64,000 nucleotides of DNA from JAPPKS01 sp963667895 (GTDB lineage: Bacteria > Poribacteria > WGA-4E > PCPOR2b). The translations under genes and the position numbers were made by a program. The notes beneath the pieces are model-generated. The model did not search any database. It saw only the letters and a list, made by a program, of their open reading frames with translations, and was not told the origin of the DNA. The DNA lies in the NCBI GenBank assembly GCA_965223985.1, contig OZ245030.1, positions 3,348,001-3,412,000 of the forward strand, read 5' to 3'. Below are positions 1 to 9,311 of the stretch, piece after piece. The stretch's first letter is position 1; every line of letters begins with the position of its first letter.

Positions 1-771
1 TTCTTTGGTGAAGGAGGTATAATAATCGCCTTCATGATGGCAGTTATCATGAACCTTGGTTCCTACTGGTTTAGCGATAAGGTTGTTCTAACGATGTATA
101 AAGCGCAAGAGGTCGACTCGAGCAGCGAATTATACCGAATTGTGCAGGCACAGGCGCAGAAAACAGGCTTGCCGATGCCGCGCGTCTATATAATTCCAAC
201 CGATTCACCTAACGCTTTTGCAACAGGTAGAAGTCCCAAGCATGCAGCAGTTGCAGCAACGGAAGGTAGTATGCGCTTGTTGTCCCGAGAAGAACTCGCT
301 GGCGTCATCGGGCATGAACTTGCGCATATTAAACACCGTGATATCCTGATAAGCAGTATTGTTGCAACGATAGCCGGGGCAATTATGATGATTGCGCAGA
401 TGGCGCAATGGGCTGCAATTTTCGGTGGCTTAAGAGGTGATGACAACGAAGACAGTGGTGGAGGTATCATCGGTTTTCTCTTCATGATTATTGTGGCGCC
501 AATTGCTGCGATCGTCATCCAACTCGCCATTTCCCGTTCTCGTGAATATGCTGCGGATCGAGGCGGCGCAGCGATTTGTGGGAATCCGATTGCGCTTGCA
601 AACGCCCTTCGCAAACTTGAGCGGGGTGTCGAAGTGTCGCCAATGCACACAAACGCCGCCACTTCCCACCTTTTCATTGCGAATTCGCTGCGTGGCGGGT
701 TCGCAGGGCTCTTCAGCACTCATCCGCCTATGGAGGAACGCATCCGTCGCCTCGAGGCAATGAGGCAATAA
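1..771 (+). CDS. htpX: Zinc metalloprotease HtpX (5' end cut by window edge)
   Basis: HtpX is an inner-membrane M48-family zinc endopeptidase that removes damaged membrane proteins. The reading frame is open from base 1; residues before the first ATG (position 34), ending in GGIIIAF, match the first membrane segment of the family, so the true start lies outside the window. The zinc motif HELAH is at about 313-327 and the third ligand lies in SREYAADRGGA near 540. Two further hydrophobic stretches flank an acidic, glycine-rich loop (about 430-520). The C-terminal STHPPMEERIRRLE signature is complete, so only the first few residues are missing. The next gene starts 41 bases downstream on the same strand. 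Confidence 0.95.
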   Translation, partial: FFGEGGIIIAFMMAVIMNLGSYWFSDKVVLTMYKAQEVDSSSELYRIVQAQAQKTGLPMPRVYIIPTDSPNAFATGRSPKHAAVAATEGSMRLLSREELAGVIGHELAHIKHRDILISSIVATIAGAIMMIAQMAQWAAIFGGLRGDDNEDSGGGIIGFLFMIIVAPIAAIVIQLAISRSREYAADRGGAAICGNPIALANALRKLERGVEVSPMHTNAATSHLFIANSLRGGFAGLFSTHPPMEERIRRLEAMRQ

Positions 772-812
772 TTGCACTATCGCTAAGGCGTGAAAAAAAC
801 AGAGGAATTGTT

Positions 813-3569
813 ATGTTATCGAGTGTACTCCGATTGTGTGAATTTCGTCTTAACTCATACCGAATCTCACTCGTCTTAATCTCTGCGATTATTGCGATTG
901 ATGGTTTTGGTGGTGTTGTTTATGCCGTAGAGGAACATGCGTCTCAACACCAACTCAAAAGCCCAGACGGAACGTGGAAATGGACAAACTCCTTAATCCA
1001 TGAAACAAGTCCTTACCTGCTTTTGCACACCCACAACCCAGTAGACTGGTATCCTTGGGGGTCTGAAGCACTGGAACGGGCGAAAGCCGAGAATAAGCCG
1101 ATTTTTCTCTCAGTTGGTTACTCGACTTGTTATTGGTGTCATGTTATGGAAAGGAATGTCTTCTCAAATCCGGAAATCGCCGAACTAATGAATCAGTGGT
1201 TTATCAACATCAAGGTGGATCGAGAGGAACGTCCGGATATTGATGAAATCTACATGACAGCAACCCAAATTATGACACAACACGGAGGTTGGCCGAACTC
1301 TGTCTTTTTGACGCCGGATCTGTTGCCTTTCTTTGGAGGCACCTACTTTCCACCGGAGGACAGCGTTGGTCGCCCCGGTTTTCCACGCATCCTACGAGGT
1401 GTTCATGACGCATGGGTGAATCAACGGGCATTGGTTATTGACCGGGCGAATCAAATTACAGCAGTCATCAGACAAGCAACGAGCGAAGGCATCATCAACA
1501 CCGATGAAACACCGCTTGATGGCCAATTGATTGAATCCGCCGTAGACTATCTCACGCAGAGATACAACGCAGACTACGGTGGCTTCGGCGGCGCACCGAA
1601 ATTTCCGAGTCCAACCAATCTTGAATTTTTACTAAGTGAATATCAACGTCGGACTGCGACACCATTTCGCATTGAATCGCAATTTGCGAGTGATTTGGAC
1701 GGGGGTACGCTTCCGAATGCTTTGCGACACGCGCTTGAAAACACAGACATTTCACTATCGGAAAATGTCATCGTTTCGATTAAGGAGAAAGGCACCGAGT
1801 GGTTAATCACTGATATTGCCAACAAACAGGCTTACCCAATAAGGAAGGATGGAGGTGAGCTAAAGATTTATAAATCCGCTGATTCGTTACTCAAGATGAT
1901 TTCCCATACCCTAGACATGATGGCATACGGTGGTATGTACGATCAGATCGGCGGCGGATTCCATCGGTATTCAGTCGATGCGAAATGGCTTGTTCCGCAC
2001 TTTGAAAAGATGCTCTATGATAACGCGCAACTAGCGAAAGTGTACTTGCAAACATATCAACTGACGAAGGAGCCCCTCTATCGATCGATCGCCGAGGAGA
2101 TATTCGAGTTCGTCTTCCGGGAGATGACATCAACCGAGGGCGGTTTCTATTCCGCGATCGACGCGGAAGTGGATGCGGAGGAGGGCAAATACTACGTTTG
2201 GACTAAGGCAGAGATTCAAAAGATTGTTGGAAAGAGGAAGGCGAAACTGTTCGCAAAGGTCTATGGAGTAGACAAGGGACCTAATTTTGAGGGTGAAACC
2301 AATATTCTATATCTTCCTCTCCCAGTTGCGAGCGTGGCAAAGGCTGAAAAAAAATCTGAGGACAAAATCCATAGACAGCTTGAACCCCTCAAGACGAAGC
2401 TATTGGCGGTCCGTGAGAAACGAAAACGCCCATTGCTCGACACGAAGGTGATAACTAGCTGGAACGGTTTGATGATTGACGCGCTCGCCTACGGTTATGA
2501 AGTCTTGGGGGATCCTCGCTATCGTGATGCCGCGCAGAAGGCAGCGGGATTTATCTTGAAGCACTTGCGAAGATCCGATGGCAAGTTAATGCGGACCTAC
2601 AAAGACGACATTGCTAAATATGATGGCTATCTCGATGATTACGCCTTCCTCATTCGCGGCATGCTTGGGTTGTATCACGCAACCGGTGAAATTCGTTGGC
2701 TAAAAGAAGCGAAATCTCTGACTAACACTATGATTCGACTACTCTGGGATAACGAAGATGGCGGGCTCTACTTCACGCTCGCCGATCAGGAATATCTGGT
2801 GGTTCGCACTAAAAATCCTTATGATTCTGCACTTCCATCGGGAAACGCTGTGGCTATCAACAACTTACTTACTCTCGCCCGTCTTTGCGGCGAAAAGGAC
2901 TATCTCGACAAAGCCCAGAAAAGCCTTCGGAACTTCTCTAGCGTGATGGAGCAATCGCCCGGGGGTTTTATGCACATGCTTCTCGCCGCCAACCATTATC
3001 TCTCGACAGATTGGATCGAAGCTTTAGAAGCGGAGGAAAAACAACACGCTGAATTCGCTTTGAAGTTGAAGGGAGAAGGTGGAGTTAACTCCTTTTCTCC
3101 GCCGAAAGCCCTAAGCGGCAAGGAACTTGCCCTGCCATCGGGAGACGAGGTTGTGAAAATCTCAGGATCAATATTATCGAAAGAGCAGATTTCACCCCAA
3201 CGCCAGTTTGATATCGAAATTCAACTAGAAATTGACGAAGGCTGGCACATTAATGCCAATCCAGCGTCAGACGATTTCCTCATTCCATCCACTGTATCGG
3301 TTAATCCAGACGCAACCGTTGAAGTCATCTCGGCAGTGTATCCCAAAGGAAAACTATTAGATCTCAGCTTCAACGACCAGCCTGTATCTGTTTATGAAGG
3401 GGTACTCACAATTCAGATGCAACTGCAATTGAAACCAGGAGTTTCTCGTGAAGAAGCGTTTCCCATAAATCTGAATCTTGAGTATCAGGTGTGCGACGAT
3501 CAACGTTGTCTGCCGCCGTCAACGGATACGATTCAGCTTACGCTGATGGATTTCCAGCAGCTAGACTAG
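813..3569 (+). CDS. DUF255 (YyaL/SPATA20-like) thioredoxin-domain protein with inserted domain and DsbD-like C-terminus
   Basis: A 918-residue protein. The start has a GAGGA ribosome site and a long hydrophobic N-terminal signal (residues about 15-38), so it is probably exported. Residues 60-220 form the DUF255 thioredoxin-like domain with CYWC at 106-109 and the family hallmark TYFPPED. An (alpha/alpha)6-like barrel follows (GGMYDQIGGGFHRYSVD, PHFEKMLYDNAQL). About 65 residues (about 288-352) interrupt the barrel where the family normally runs straight from NLEFLL to the TLDMMAYGG helix; this insert ends in a WLITD...YPIRK...LKIY pattern. Residues about 770-918 resemble the N-terminal/DsbC-like domain of DsbD, with a cysteine pair (VCDDQRC). 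This suggests a periplasmic thiol-disulfide role, but the substrate is unknown. Confidence 0.85.
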   Translation: MLSSVLRLCEFRLNSYRISLVLISAIIAIDGFGGVVYAVEEHASQHQLKSPDGTWKWTNSLIHETSPYLLLHTHNPVDWYPWGSEALERAKAENKPIFLSVGYSTCYWCHVMERNVFSNPEIAELMNQWFINIKVDREERPDIDEIYMTATQIMTQHGGWPNSVFLTPDLLPFFGGTYFPPEDSVGRPGFPRILRGVHDAWVNQRALVIDRANQITAVIRQATSEGIINTDETPLDGQLIESAVDYLTQRYNADYGGFGGAPKFPSPTNLEFLLSEYQRRTATPFRIESQFASDLDGGTLPNALRHALENTDISLSENVIVSIKEKGTEWLITDIANKQAYPIRKDGGELKIYKSADSLLKMISHTLDMMAYGGMYDQIGGGFHRYSVDAKWLVPHFEKMLYDNAQLAKVYLQTYQLTKEPLYRSIAEEIFEFVFREMTSTEGGFYSAIDAEVDAEEGKYYVWTKAEIQKIVGKRKAKLFAKVYGVDKGPNFEGETNILYLPLPVASVAKAEKKSEDKIHRQLEPLKTKLLAVREKRKRPLLDTKVITSWNGLMIDALAYGYEVLGDPRYRDAAQKAAGFILKHLRRSDGKLMRTYKDDIAKYDGYLDDYAFLIRGMLGLYHATGEIRWLKEAKSLTNTMIRLLWDNEDGGLYFTLADQEYLVVRTKNPYDSALPSGNAVAINNLLTLARLCGEKDYLDKAQKSLRNFSSVMEQSPGGFMHMLLAANHYLSTDWIEALEAEEKQHAEFALKLKGEGGVNSFSPPKALSGKELALPSGDEVVKISGSILSKEQISPQRQFDIEIQLEIDEGWHINANPASDDFLIPSTVSVNPDATVEVISAVYPKGKLLDLSFNDQPVSVYEGVLTIQMQLQLKPGVSREEAFPINLNLEYQVCDDQRCLPPSTDTIQLTLMDFQQLD

Positions 3570-3728
3570 ACATCTACCTAACGCCCGTTTAAGCTGTAGT
3601 GAAATTACCCTTTAGATTTTCAGAGGCTTCTCAAATCTCCATGTGCTGGGAAACTTTAACGATGAAATCCAACTCAAGCGGTCAGAATGGTTGATATTGC
3701 CAGAAAATGAGATGATAGGTAGAGGACC

Positions 3729-4478
3729 GTGAGCGATCGAAATATCAAACTCACGATTGAATACGACGGTACACACTATCACGGCTGGCAGATTCAGCCG
3801 AATGCCACCACGATTCAGGAAGTCATCCAGAACGCGCTCACGAAAATTACACAAGCCAAGACGCAGATTTTTGGTGCAGGTCGAACAGACACAGGCGTAC
3901 ACGCCGCTGGTCAAGTTGCTAATTTTCTTACGCACGCCCAGATGTCCCCAATCGCCTTCCAGAAAGCCCTTAACGCTCTACTTCCGATTGATATCGCTAT
4001 CATTCATGCAGAGGAAACCTCTCCCGATTTTCACGCACGCTTCAGCGCGACTAGTCGAACCTATCGATACACCATCCTCAATCGGACGTATCCCTCCGCA
4101 TTCTTACGAAATAGGGCATATTTTCTGCCTCATCCAATGATTAACGTGCAATCGGCGAACACGGTCTGCCATGCGTTAATCGGCAAACGGGATTGTTCTT
4201 CATTCCGACGTACAGGTGGAAATCGTGTTAGCCCGGTATGTGACATTTACGAATCCCGCTGTTGGAAAGAAGGAGACCTAGTCCACTTCGAGATTGAGGC
4301 AGATGCGTTTTTGCGGGGAATGGTCCGTGCGATCATCGGTACGATATTGAAACTCCACGACGGAGTGTTGCCAGTCGATCAGTTCCACAAGACTCTTGAG
4401 GCACGTGACAGATCGGCGGCGGGACCTTCTGCACCCGCGTGCGGCTTGTCCCTCACTCGAGTGAAATACGACCTGTGA
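3729..4478 (+). CDS. truA: tRNA pseudouridine(38-40) synthase TruA
   Basis: TruA converts uridines 38-40 of the tRNA anticodon arm to pseudouridine. The N-terminal LTIEYDGTHYHGWQIQP and the catalytic-aspartate motif GAGRTDTGVHAAGQV are both present, followed by the family blocks FHARFSATSRTYRY and FLRGMVRAIIGT. Length (249 residues) is normal. The start is GTG at 3729 with an AGAGG site a few bases upstream; no ATG is better placed. It stands alone, about 160 bases after the DUF255 gene. Confidence 0.95.
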   Translation: MSDRNIKLTIEYDGTHYHGWQIQPNATTIQEVIQNALTKITQAKTQIFGAGRTDTGVHAAGQVANFLTHAQMSPIAFQKALNALLPIDIAIIHAEETSPDFHARFSATSRTYRYTILNRTYPSAFLRNRAYFLPHPMINVQSANTVCHALIGKRDCSSFRRTGGNRVSPVCDIYESRCWKEGDLVHFEIEADAFLRGMVRAIIGTILKLHDGVLPVDQFHKTLEARDRSAAGPSAPACGLSLTRVKYDL

Positions 4479-4921
4479 AGCGAAATGCGTAAAACGTGAA
4501 ATTAGATTGTGAAACAATCCTACCAATGTAGAAGTTGCCCGATCTACCAATCGCCACCAGACTACCTTTTCATCACCCTATCAAGAGATGAAGATACAAC
4601 CCCCCAATCTAGTTAGTAAAGAAAGCTGATTGTACAATCGTCTGCAGGCTCACAGACCATTCCGTATTTAACTACCAACCCGCCTTTCAATTTTACCGAG
4701 CGAGTAAGCTCAATTGTATGAAACTGCACCAAATCGTTCACGAGAATGGCAATATTGCACTATTTGGGGCAGTTACGTCAGTAGTGAACGAAGGTCGAAT
4801 TGTCTGACAGGTACTCTCCCCTTGTATTTTCCAATTGGCACACTCTGGCACATAAATTGCGTGTATAATACCTGAAGTTAAGAAAGTCGACTCAAGATTT
4901 TCAGAAAGGCGAGTGCTTGTT
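4479..4921. other. Intergenic region with promoter signals
   Basis: About 440 bases between truA and the next gene. No convincing coding frame is seen. It carries a sigma-54-type promoter (4846-4860) and, just after it, a TATAAT hexamer at 4864-4869 without a good -35 box at the right distance. No tRNA or structured RNA was recognised. Confidence 0.5.
4846..4860 (+). promoter_or_regulatory. Candidate sigma-54 (-24/-12) promoter
   Basis: The sequence TGGCACATAAATTGC matches the sigma-54 consensus TGGCACRNNNNTTGC at every fixed position, with GG and GC separated by 10 bases. It lies about 60 bases before the ATG at 4922 and points toward it. A single site found by eye can arise by chance, so function is not established. 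The NtrC-like regulator encoded later in this window lacks the sigma-54 contact loop. Confidence 0.5.
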
Positions 4922-5734
4922 ATGAATTTGTCCACGATTTCGGTTGGATTTCGCCGTGTCAGCAGGCTGATTATTGGTGGTAATCCGTACAGCGGGATTT
5001 CACACCATTCCTCGGCGAAATCGAAAGAGCTGGAGAATTACTATACTGCCAGTCAGATCATGGCGGACCTACAAGAGGCGGAGCGATGCGGAATTAACAC
5101 GGTGCTTGCGCGAGCGGATCGACACATCATGCGGGTTTTGAATGAGTACCGTGGCTCCGGCGGAGAGATTCAGTGGATTGCGCAGACAGCGAAGAGAAAC
5201 GAATATGCGAATCTGATGGATCACATTCGCCTGATTGCTCGTTATCAACCGATAGCCATCTATCAGCACGGAGGAACGACCGATCAGCTCTTTGATGAAG
5301 GGAAGCTCGATTCTCTGCGCGACGCTTTGGGGTTGATTCGAGGTTTGGGCTTCGCCGCCGGCATCGGAACCCATGACCCACAGATACTGAAGTATTGTTA
5401 CCATGAAGGATTCGACGTCGATTTCTACGTGTGCGCACTGTATAATCACACGCGCCATCCCGAGATGTATCTGTCCGCCGATCGAGATGCTGCGCTTGCA
5501 GTGATTCAGGCGGTACATCTGCCGGTGATTGCCATCAAAGTGCTCGCTGCGGGGCGCATCGAACCGGTTTCTGCGTTCCGCTTTGCCCTCGACCGTATCA
5601 AGCCGATTGATGCCATAGCGGTTGGTATGGATACGAAGGGGCGTCCGGCGCTCATCAACGATAACGTGGCTTTGGTCGGTAATTTGATTAATCGTATCCA
5701 TTCAGCAAAGACAAATGAAAGGAGCACATCGTGA
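4922..5734 (+). CDS. Aldo/keto-reductase-like TIM-barrel protein
   Basis: A soluble protein of about 270 residues. It begins with a pattern like VSRLIIGGNPYSGISHHSS and has alternating strand/helix segments ending in DAIAVGMDTKGRP, which resembles the C-terminal cofactor end of aldo/keto reductase barrels. The usual D-Y-K-H catalytic tetrad is not obvious, so an oxidoreductase activity is not claimed. The ATG at 4922 is preferred; a GTG at 4913 in the same frame sits only 3 bases from the AAAGG and is an alternative. The stop overlaps the GTG start of the following lipoprotein gene, so the two are probably translated from one transcript, possibly from the sigma-54-type promoter upstream. Confidence 0.65.
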   Translation: MNLSTISVGFRRVSRLIIGGNPYSGISHHSSAKSKELENYYTASQIMADLQEAERCGINTVLARADRHIMRVLNEYRGSGGEIQWIAQTAKRNEYANLMDHIRLIARYQPIAIYQHGGTTDQLFDEGKLDSLRDALGLIRGLGFAAGIGTHDPQILKYCYHEGFDVDFYVCALYNHTRHPEMYLSADRDAALAVIQAVHLPVIAIKVLAAGRIEPVSAFRFALDRIKPIDAIAVGMDTKGRPALINDNVALVGNLINRIHSAKTNERSTS

Positions 5735-6348
5735 AAAACCATTTATCACGAGTCTTTTTCCTGTGGATGTGTTTATTATGGAGTGGCTGCGGCATTATCA
5801 TTCCGCAATCGAACTACATCTGGAGTGAGAATTACGCGCTGGATAAAAACGGTGGGCGTTGTTCAATCCCTGAAGTGAACGACGGAAATTTGCGAACGTC
5901 TGGGCGATTAGGAGTAAAAGCTGTAGGAACTCTCAATCGGGCAATGAGCAGAGACAAGGAAACTCAATTCCCTGCTGAGTTAAGACGATTCGGCAGAAGC
6001 TACTCATTCACGCAAGCCAAGGTTTACCCGCAGGTCGATATTCAATTTCGAGAAAAGTTGTCGATTGACAAAATTGTCATCCATGCGACCAATCTCTACA
6101 CTTTGGATGTCTACTGGCGGGATGATGCGGCTGAGTGGCGGATGTTGACATCCGTTCGTCGAAACCCAAAAAGTCCCGTTGTCGTCCGTGAACACGCTGT
6201 GACGGATGCTATCCTTATTCAAGCAAAACCCCGGAAGCCGATTCCGTCTAGGCAATCAATGTGGAAATCACCCGAATTTGCGCTTGAGGCTGAAGCGCAA
6301 ATAGCAGAGATTGAAGTTTACGGGAAGATGCCCAAAAAGGCGAGTTGA
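5731..6348 (+). CDS. Discoidin-like lipoprotein
   Basis: A predicted lipoprotein of 205 residues. The N-terminus (MKNHLSRVFFLWMCLLWSGC) is a signal peptide with a lipobox ending in SGC, so Cys20 should be lipidated. The mature part resembles a galactose-binding/discoidin (F5/8 type C-like) fold: strands such as VDIQFREKLSIDKIVIHA and LDVYWRDDAAEWRML lead to a closing AQIAEIEVYGK strand typical of the last strand of that fold. The GTG start overlaps the previous gene's TGA by 4 bases and has a good AAAGGAG site. The ligand is unknown; a surface carbohydrate- or protein-binding role is inference. Confidence 0.7.
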   Translation: MKNHLSRVFFLWMCLLWSGCGIIIPQSNYIWSENYALDKNGGRCSIPEVNDGNLRTSGRLGVKAVGTLNRAMSRDKETQFPAELRRFGRSYSFTQAKVYPQVDIQFREKLSIDKIVIHATNLYTLDVYWRDDAAEWRMLTSVRRNPKSPVVVREHAVTDAILIQAKPRKPIPSRQSMWKSPEFALEAEAQIAEIEVYGKMPKKAS

Positions 6349-6522
6349 TAAGGGGAGAAATTTATATGAACCGGCTTTACCATGTAGAACTTTCACATAA
6401 GCATTCTGTCACCGTCATGGACAGGTAACCTTTGAAAATCGTGCGGTGAGCCGACCCTCTCCTGCTCTGATTCTTTAGACCGTACCCCGAAACGAGGCTA
6501 CCCAAAAAGGAGTATGAATCTC

Positions 6523-8610
6523 ATGAAAAAAGCACTGTTTTTCAAGCTCAGCCTATTATTCGTTTCCGCTCTATGTTTACCGCACAGCTCCGCCCAAGAT
6601 TCTCCACAATGGAGCCTACCGGAGAGGGCTAAGGCGCGCCTCGGTAAAGGTGGGATAAGTGAAATACAGTATTCGCCCGATGGCACCCGACTTGCGGTTG
6701 CTAGTAGTATCGGTATTTGGCTCTACGATACGGCGACCCATCAAGAGGTCGCCCTGCTCACCGGACATACGTCTGGGGTCGATAGCGTTGCGTTCAGTCC
6801 CGATGGACGCACCATCGTCAGTGGGTACCTGAACGGCACCATCCGTCTGTGGGACGCCGATACGGGAGAACTCCAGCGAACGCTCACCGGACATACGCGT
6901 TGGGTCACGAGTGTTGCGTTCAGCCCTGATGGCGGCAGCATCGCGAGTGGGAGTTGGGACACTACCATCCGTCTGTGGGACGCCGATACGGGAGAACAAC
7001 TGCGGACGCTCACCGGGCATACGGATTCGGTCAATAGCGTTGCGTTCAGTCCCGATGGACGTACCATCACCAGTTGGGGTTGGGACCGTACCATCCGGCT
7101 GTGGGACGCCGATACGGGTAAACACCTACGAACGCTAAAGGGGCCGTCTGGGTTCGGAAGCGTTACGTTCAGTCCCGACGGACGCACTCTCGCCAGTGGG
7201 GATTGGGACGGTACCATCGGTTTGTGGAACGCCGATACGGGAGAGCACCTGCGAACGCTCACCGGGCATACGTCTGGGGTCGATAGCGTTGCGTTCAGTC
7301 CCGATGGACGCACCATCGCAAGTGAGACTTGGCACTCTACCATCTTGCTGTGGGACGCAGATACAGGAAAGCCCGTAGGCGAGCTCACCGGGTATACGGA
7401 TCTGGTATTTAGCGTTGCGTTCAGTCCTGATGGCGGCACGCTCGCCAGTGGGAGTGGGGACGATACCATCCGTCTGTGGGACGCCGATACGGGAAAACAC
7501 CTGCGAACGCTCACCGGGCATACGACTGAGGTCTGGAGCGTTGCGTTCAGCCCCAATGGCAGCACCATCGCGAGTGGGAGTTGGGACACTACCATCCGTC
7601 TGTGGGACGCCGATACGGGAGAACAACTGCGAACGCTCAACGGTCATACGGATTCGGTCTGGAGCGTTACGTTCAGTCCCGATGGGCGCAGCATCGCCAG
7701 TGGGAGTCGGGACGATACCATCCGTCTGTGGGACGCAGATACGGGAAAACACCTGCGGACGCTCACTGGGCATACGGATTCGGTCAATAACGTTGCGTTC
7801 AGTCCCGATGGTCACACACTCGCTAGTGGGAGTTGGGACGCTACCATTCGGCTGTGGGACGTCAATACGGGAGAACAACTGCGCACGCTCAAGGGGCATA
7901 CGGATTCGGTCAATAGTGTAGCATTCAGTCCCGATGGCGGTACCATCGCAAGCGGGAGTACAGATGCCACCATCCGTCTGTGGAACGCCGATACGGGAAA
8001 ACACCGGCGAACGCTCGCCGGGCATACGACTGGGGTCTTGAGCGTTGCGTTCAGCCCCGATGGACGCACAATCGCAAGTGGGGGTGGGAGTTGGGACGCT
8101 ACCATCCGTCTGTGGGACGCCGATACCGGAAAACACCTGCAATCGCTCGCCGGACATGCGTATGGGGTCTGGAGCGTTGCGTTCAGTCCCGATGGGGACA
8201 CACTCGCTAGCGGGAGTACGGACGGCACCGTGTTGCTGTGGAAACTTACCACTTCACCCGGAGTTGGGGTTGGAGTGGAACCGTTGGCAAGACGCACGAC
8301 GACACTCGGAAACATCAAACGCACGGCGTTGCTGCAAAATTTCCCCAACCCGTTCAACCCCGAAACATGGATTCCGTATCAGTTGGCGGGAGATACTCCG
8401 GTAACACTCACCATCTATGACCAGAGCGGTTATGTGGTTCGTACACTTGAGTTTGGGAATCAGAGTTCGGGCAGCTACGAGAGTCAAGCCGAGGCGGCGT
8501 ATTGGGACGGACGCAACGAAGATGGAGAAGTAGTCACAAGCGGCGTCTATTTCTACCAACTCCGTGCAGGCGATTATACAGCGTTACGACGGATGGTAAT
8601 GCTCAAATAG
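6523..8610 (+). CDS. Secreted WD40-repeat protein with FlgD-like C-terminal tail
   Basis: The ATG at 6523 is preferred over 6514 because AGGAG (6508-6512) then has a 10-base spacing and the protein starts with a signal peptide (MKKALFFKLSLLF...SSAQ). One divergent and twelve clear WD40 units follow, each about 42 residues with VAFSPDGRTIASG and TIRLWDADTG cores, enough for two beta-propellers. The units are also alike at DNA level (126-base period, about 6760-8240), which points to recent internal amplification. After the propellers, about 100 residues carry NFPNPFNPETWIPYQL and end in a GVYFYQLRAGDY pattern. This is a FlgD-Ig-like/sorting-tail domain frequent in Poribacteria and in type IX-secreted proteins. 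It is probably a surface or secreted scaffold; the partner is unknown. Confidence 0.88.
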   Translation: MKKALFFKLSLLFVSALCLPHSSAQDSPQWSLPERAKARLGKGGISEIQYSPDGTRLAVASSIGIWLYDTATHQEVALLTGHTSGVDSVAFSPDGRTIVSGYLNGTIRLWDADTGELQRTLTGHTRWVTSVAFSPDGGSIASGSWDTTIRLWDADTGEQLRTLTGHTDSVNSVAFSPDGRTITSWGWDRTIRLWDADTGKHLRTLKGPSGFGSVTFSPDGRTLASGDWDGTIGLWNADTGEHLRTLTGHTSGVDSVAFSPDGRTIASETWHSTILLWDADTGKPVGELTGYTDLVFSVAFSPDGGTLASGSGDDTIRLWDADTGKHLRTLTGHTTEVWSVAFSPNGSTIASGSWDTTIRLWDADTGEQLRTLNGHTDSVWSVTFSPDGRSIASGSRDDTIRLWDADTGKHLRTLTGHTDSVNNVAFSPDGHTLASGSWDATIRLWDVNTGEQLRTLKGHTDSVNSVAFSPDGGTIASGSTDATIRLWNADTGKHRRTLAGHTTGVLSVAFSPDGRTIASGGGSWDATIRLWDADTGKHLQSLAGHAYGVWSVAFSPDGDTLASGSTDGTVLLWKLTTSPGVGVGVEPLARRTTTLGNIKRTALLQNFPNPFNPETWIPYQLAGDTPVTLTIYDQSGYVVRTLEFGNQSSGSYESQAEAAYWDGRNEDGEVVTSGVYFYQLRAGDYTALRRMVMLK
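6760..8240 (+). repeat. Tandem 126-bp WD40-coding repeats
   Basis: About twelve direct repeats of 126 bases inside the WD40 gene. Long stretches such as CGTTGCGTTCAGTCCCGATG and CCATCCGTCTGTGGGACGC recur almost unchanged. The high nucleotide similarity suggests gene-conversion or slippage amplification. The antisense strand also stays open over long stretches because the repeat is a multiple of three. Confidence 0.9.
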
Positions 8611-8800
8611 AATCAGATGACCAGATGCTTGTTCGAATACTGAAGTTCAAGGCTGGTCAATGCCTCCAGTATTCCTCGACACTTTGAAGGTATCGAACAT
8701 GATGCCTGTGCCTGTGACTGGTGGCTAGGTGTCAGTGGTCGGTAAGAAATGGATGCATATGAATCTTTAATTTCAAACGACAAAAAGGGACGGCAATACA

Positions 8801-9311
8801 ATGTTTAACACGCAATATTTGAAAATCAAGTTGGTTTATGCGGGCTTCGGCGGGTTTTTGATGCTTATCGGGAAGCTGCTTTCGCCAGTCACGGCGCAAA
8901 GAGATAAGTTTGGCGTGATTGAGTGTACGGAGTTGAGGGTTGTTGATGCGGACGGAAACGAGCTCGGAAAGTTCGCGGAGGATGAAAGTGGCGGACTTGT
9001 CCTTGTGAAGAGCAAGGATGGGCAAGCCCGAGCCGAAATGAGGTTGGACGAATATGGTGAGCTAGCCACTATCAGCGCAGCGGCAAAAATGGGCAAGGCA
9101 AGTGGACATTCAGATGGACGACTTTGGCGGCTTGGTCACTGCATTCGGCAAAGATTCGGAATCAACAGCGTCGCTGGGTGTTGCGGAATACGGTGGGTTT
9201 GTAGCGGCGACAGGGAAAGATAGGCAATCTAAGGTGGCGCTTGTAATCCTTGAGTATGGCGGGGTGCTTGCCACTAGTGACAACAGAGGAATCTCCAAAG
9301 TCCATGAATGA
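8801..9311 (+). pseudogene. Membrane-anchored short-repeat protein (copy A), frameshifted
   Basis: The N-terminus has a hydrophobic segment (FGGFLMLIGKLLSPVTAQ) and then the block DKFGVIECTELRVVDADG, followed by about 20-residue repeats of the type YGGFVAATGKDRQSKVAL. The frame is broken at about 9083-9102. Restoring one A in the run near 9084-9088 and one A before GTGGAC at 9102 joins the two halves into a continuous KNGQGKVDIQMDDFGG. The last bases overlap the start of the recombinase remnant (ATGAATGA, 9304-9311), exactly as in copy B at 61.5 kb. The repeats look like a beta-solenoid; function unknown. Confidence 0.75.

Noticed and set aside
186..719. Minus-strand open frame across htpX
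   Set aside because: Shadow of htpX, whose HELAH motif and family signatures are intact.
4835..4869. Sigma-70 promoter TTGGCA...TATAAT
   Set aside because: The two boxes are 23 bases apart, too far; the sigma-54 reading is better.
7135..8157. Long open frame antisense to the WD40 gene (340 codons) with repeats
   Set aside because: It arises because the 126-base repeat keeps all frames open; the proline/arginine-rich composition is a shadow of the sense strand.
6760..8240. Regular repeat spacing, possible CRISPR-like array
   Set aside because: The repeats are contiguous coding units of 126 bases without unique spacers; they are WD40 codons.
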